Assembly (NCBI GenBank): GCA_963971285.1
Contig: OZ020255.1
Coordinates: forward strand, 18,000,931-18,064,930
DNA: 64,000 nt
Direction of reading: 5' to 3'
From: Astropecten irregularis
Taxonomy: Eukaryota; Echinodermata; Asteroidea; Paxillosida; Astropectinidae
Below are positions 63,725 to 64,000 of the stretch, piece after piece. A model generated the notes under the pieces. The model saw only the letters and a list, made by a program, of their open reading frames with translations. It did no database searches and was not told the DNA's origin. A program made the translations under genes and the position numbers. Every line of letters starts with the position of its first letter. Within the stretch, counting starts at the first letter, position 1.

Positions 63725-64000
63725 CTAATCAAAGATATCAGCCGATCTCTTCCCTCGCTTGCTCGTGCTTGAAATGACTCGTCTGCCGCTAGCTTTTCTT
63801 TTTATACCTCGACGGCGGCCTCTCGAGCCTCCGTTGGTCAAACTGTGAACAGCCGATTCGGTCAAATTCCGTCCCGCACTGCGAAGTCTTGACTTTGCCG
63901 CTTTCTTGATGTCTTTACCATTCAGCGCATCTTGAGCGATGCCAACACCGGTGCGAAGGGCCTCACGACCGATAGTCTTTGCTCCTTGTTTGATTAAAGG
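63725..64000 (-). CDS. Basic Polinton virion-type protein, C-terminal part
   Basis: Runs in from the right edge, with 91 codons visible before TAG at 63727-63725. The visible part contains GREALRTGVGIAQDALNGKD and then a Lys/Arg-rich tail with SRGRRRGIKRKASGRR, ending RSADIFD. The GREALRTG block recurs, as I remember it, in a small conserved Polinton protein located beside the capsid gene. The basic tail suggests DNA or capsid-interior binding, like adenovirus core proteins, but that function is inference. The start lies outside the window. Confidence 0.75.
   Translation of the reverse strand, partial: PLIKQGAKTIGREALRTGVGIAQDALNGKDIKKAAKSRLRSAGRNLTESAVHSLTNGGSRGRRRGIKRKASGRRVISSTSKRGKRSADIFD

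Larger units (their letters stand above)
53509..64000. mobile_element. Polinton/Maverick element, left part (continues past the window)
   Basis: The left boundary is set by the interrupted MITE, and the element starts AGTAGTATGTGAGGG; Polinton termini are known to begin with AG and to make 6-bp duplications (here predicted TACCCG, 53503-53508). Gene content is diagnostic: protein-primed family B polymerase, adenain-type protease and a capsid protein. Integrase, packaging ATPase and the other terminus would lie to the right. Confidence 0.85.

Overview
The window is eukaryotic: genes are split by GT-AG introns, intergenic DNA is long and AT-rich, and the identifiable proteins are animal proteins. 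A marine invertebrate deuterostome, probably an echinoderm, is the best guess. It rests on closeness to animal METTL5, GCN5, RPP25 and ZC3H10, on short inverted-repeat elements that I remember as echinoderm-like (notably the one at 13583-13962), and on a Polinton. The species assignment is inference. A 200-base run of N marks an assembly gap at 22916-23115.

Left part (1-19 kb): the first two exons of a GCN5/PCAF (KAT2) acetyltransferase gene lie on the minus strand. They are head-to-head with a complete METTL5 gene (18S rRNA m6A methyltransferase; 8 proposed exons, 245 aa). Next is a complete RNase P/MRP p25-like gene (Alba domain, 239 aa) whose ATG appears to be split by an intron. An unrecognised multi-exon gene follows at 15.7-18.6 kb, with a frame problem. 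Introns and spacers hold several non-autonomous elements: a 419-bp TA-flanked MITE, an 805-bp foldback element with 8-bp target duplications, and others.

Middle part (19-53 kb): mostly gene-poor, with a palindromic satellite at the gap, a LINE 3' relic, and two tandem rolling-circle-like elements. Its main content is three tandem same-strand genes of the ZC3H10 family (CCCH zinc fingers plus coiled coil). They have different finger layouts and look like a local expansion. About 14 kb downstream of the third I can support only repeats.

Right part (53.5-64 kb, continuing past the edge): a Polinton/Maverick element. Its left end can be placed at about 53509 because it interrupts a MITE whose intact copies lie elsewhere in the window. 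It carries a TATA box, a three-exon protein-primed family B DNA polymerase gene with unusual N-terminal additions (two SPDP repeats, three C2H2 fingers, a proline-rich minisatellite, an OTU-like segment), and a convergent minus-strand cluster. That cluster encodes an adenain-type protease, a capsid protein, and the C-terminal end of a basic virion-type protein. Integrase and ATPase genes would be expected beyond the right edge. The polymerase, protease and capsid frames are all open, so this copy looks recent.
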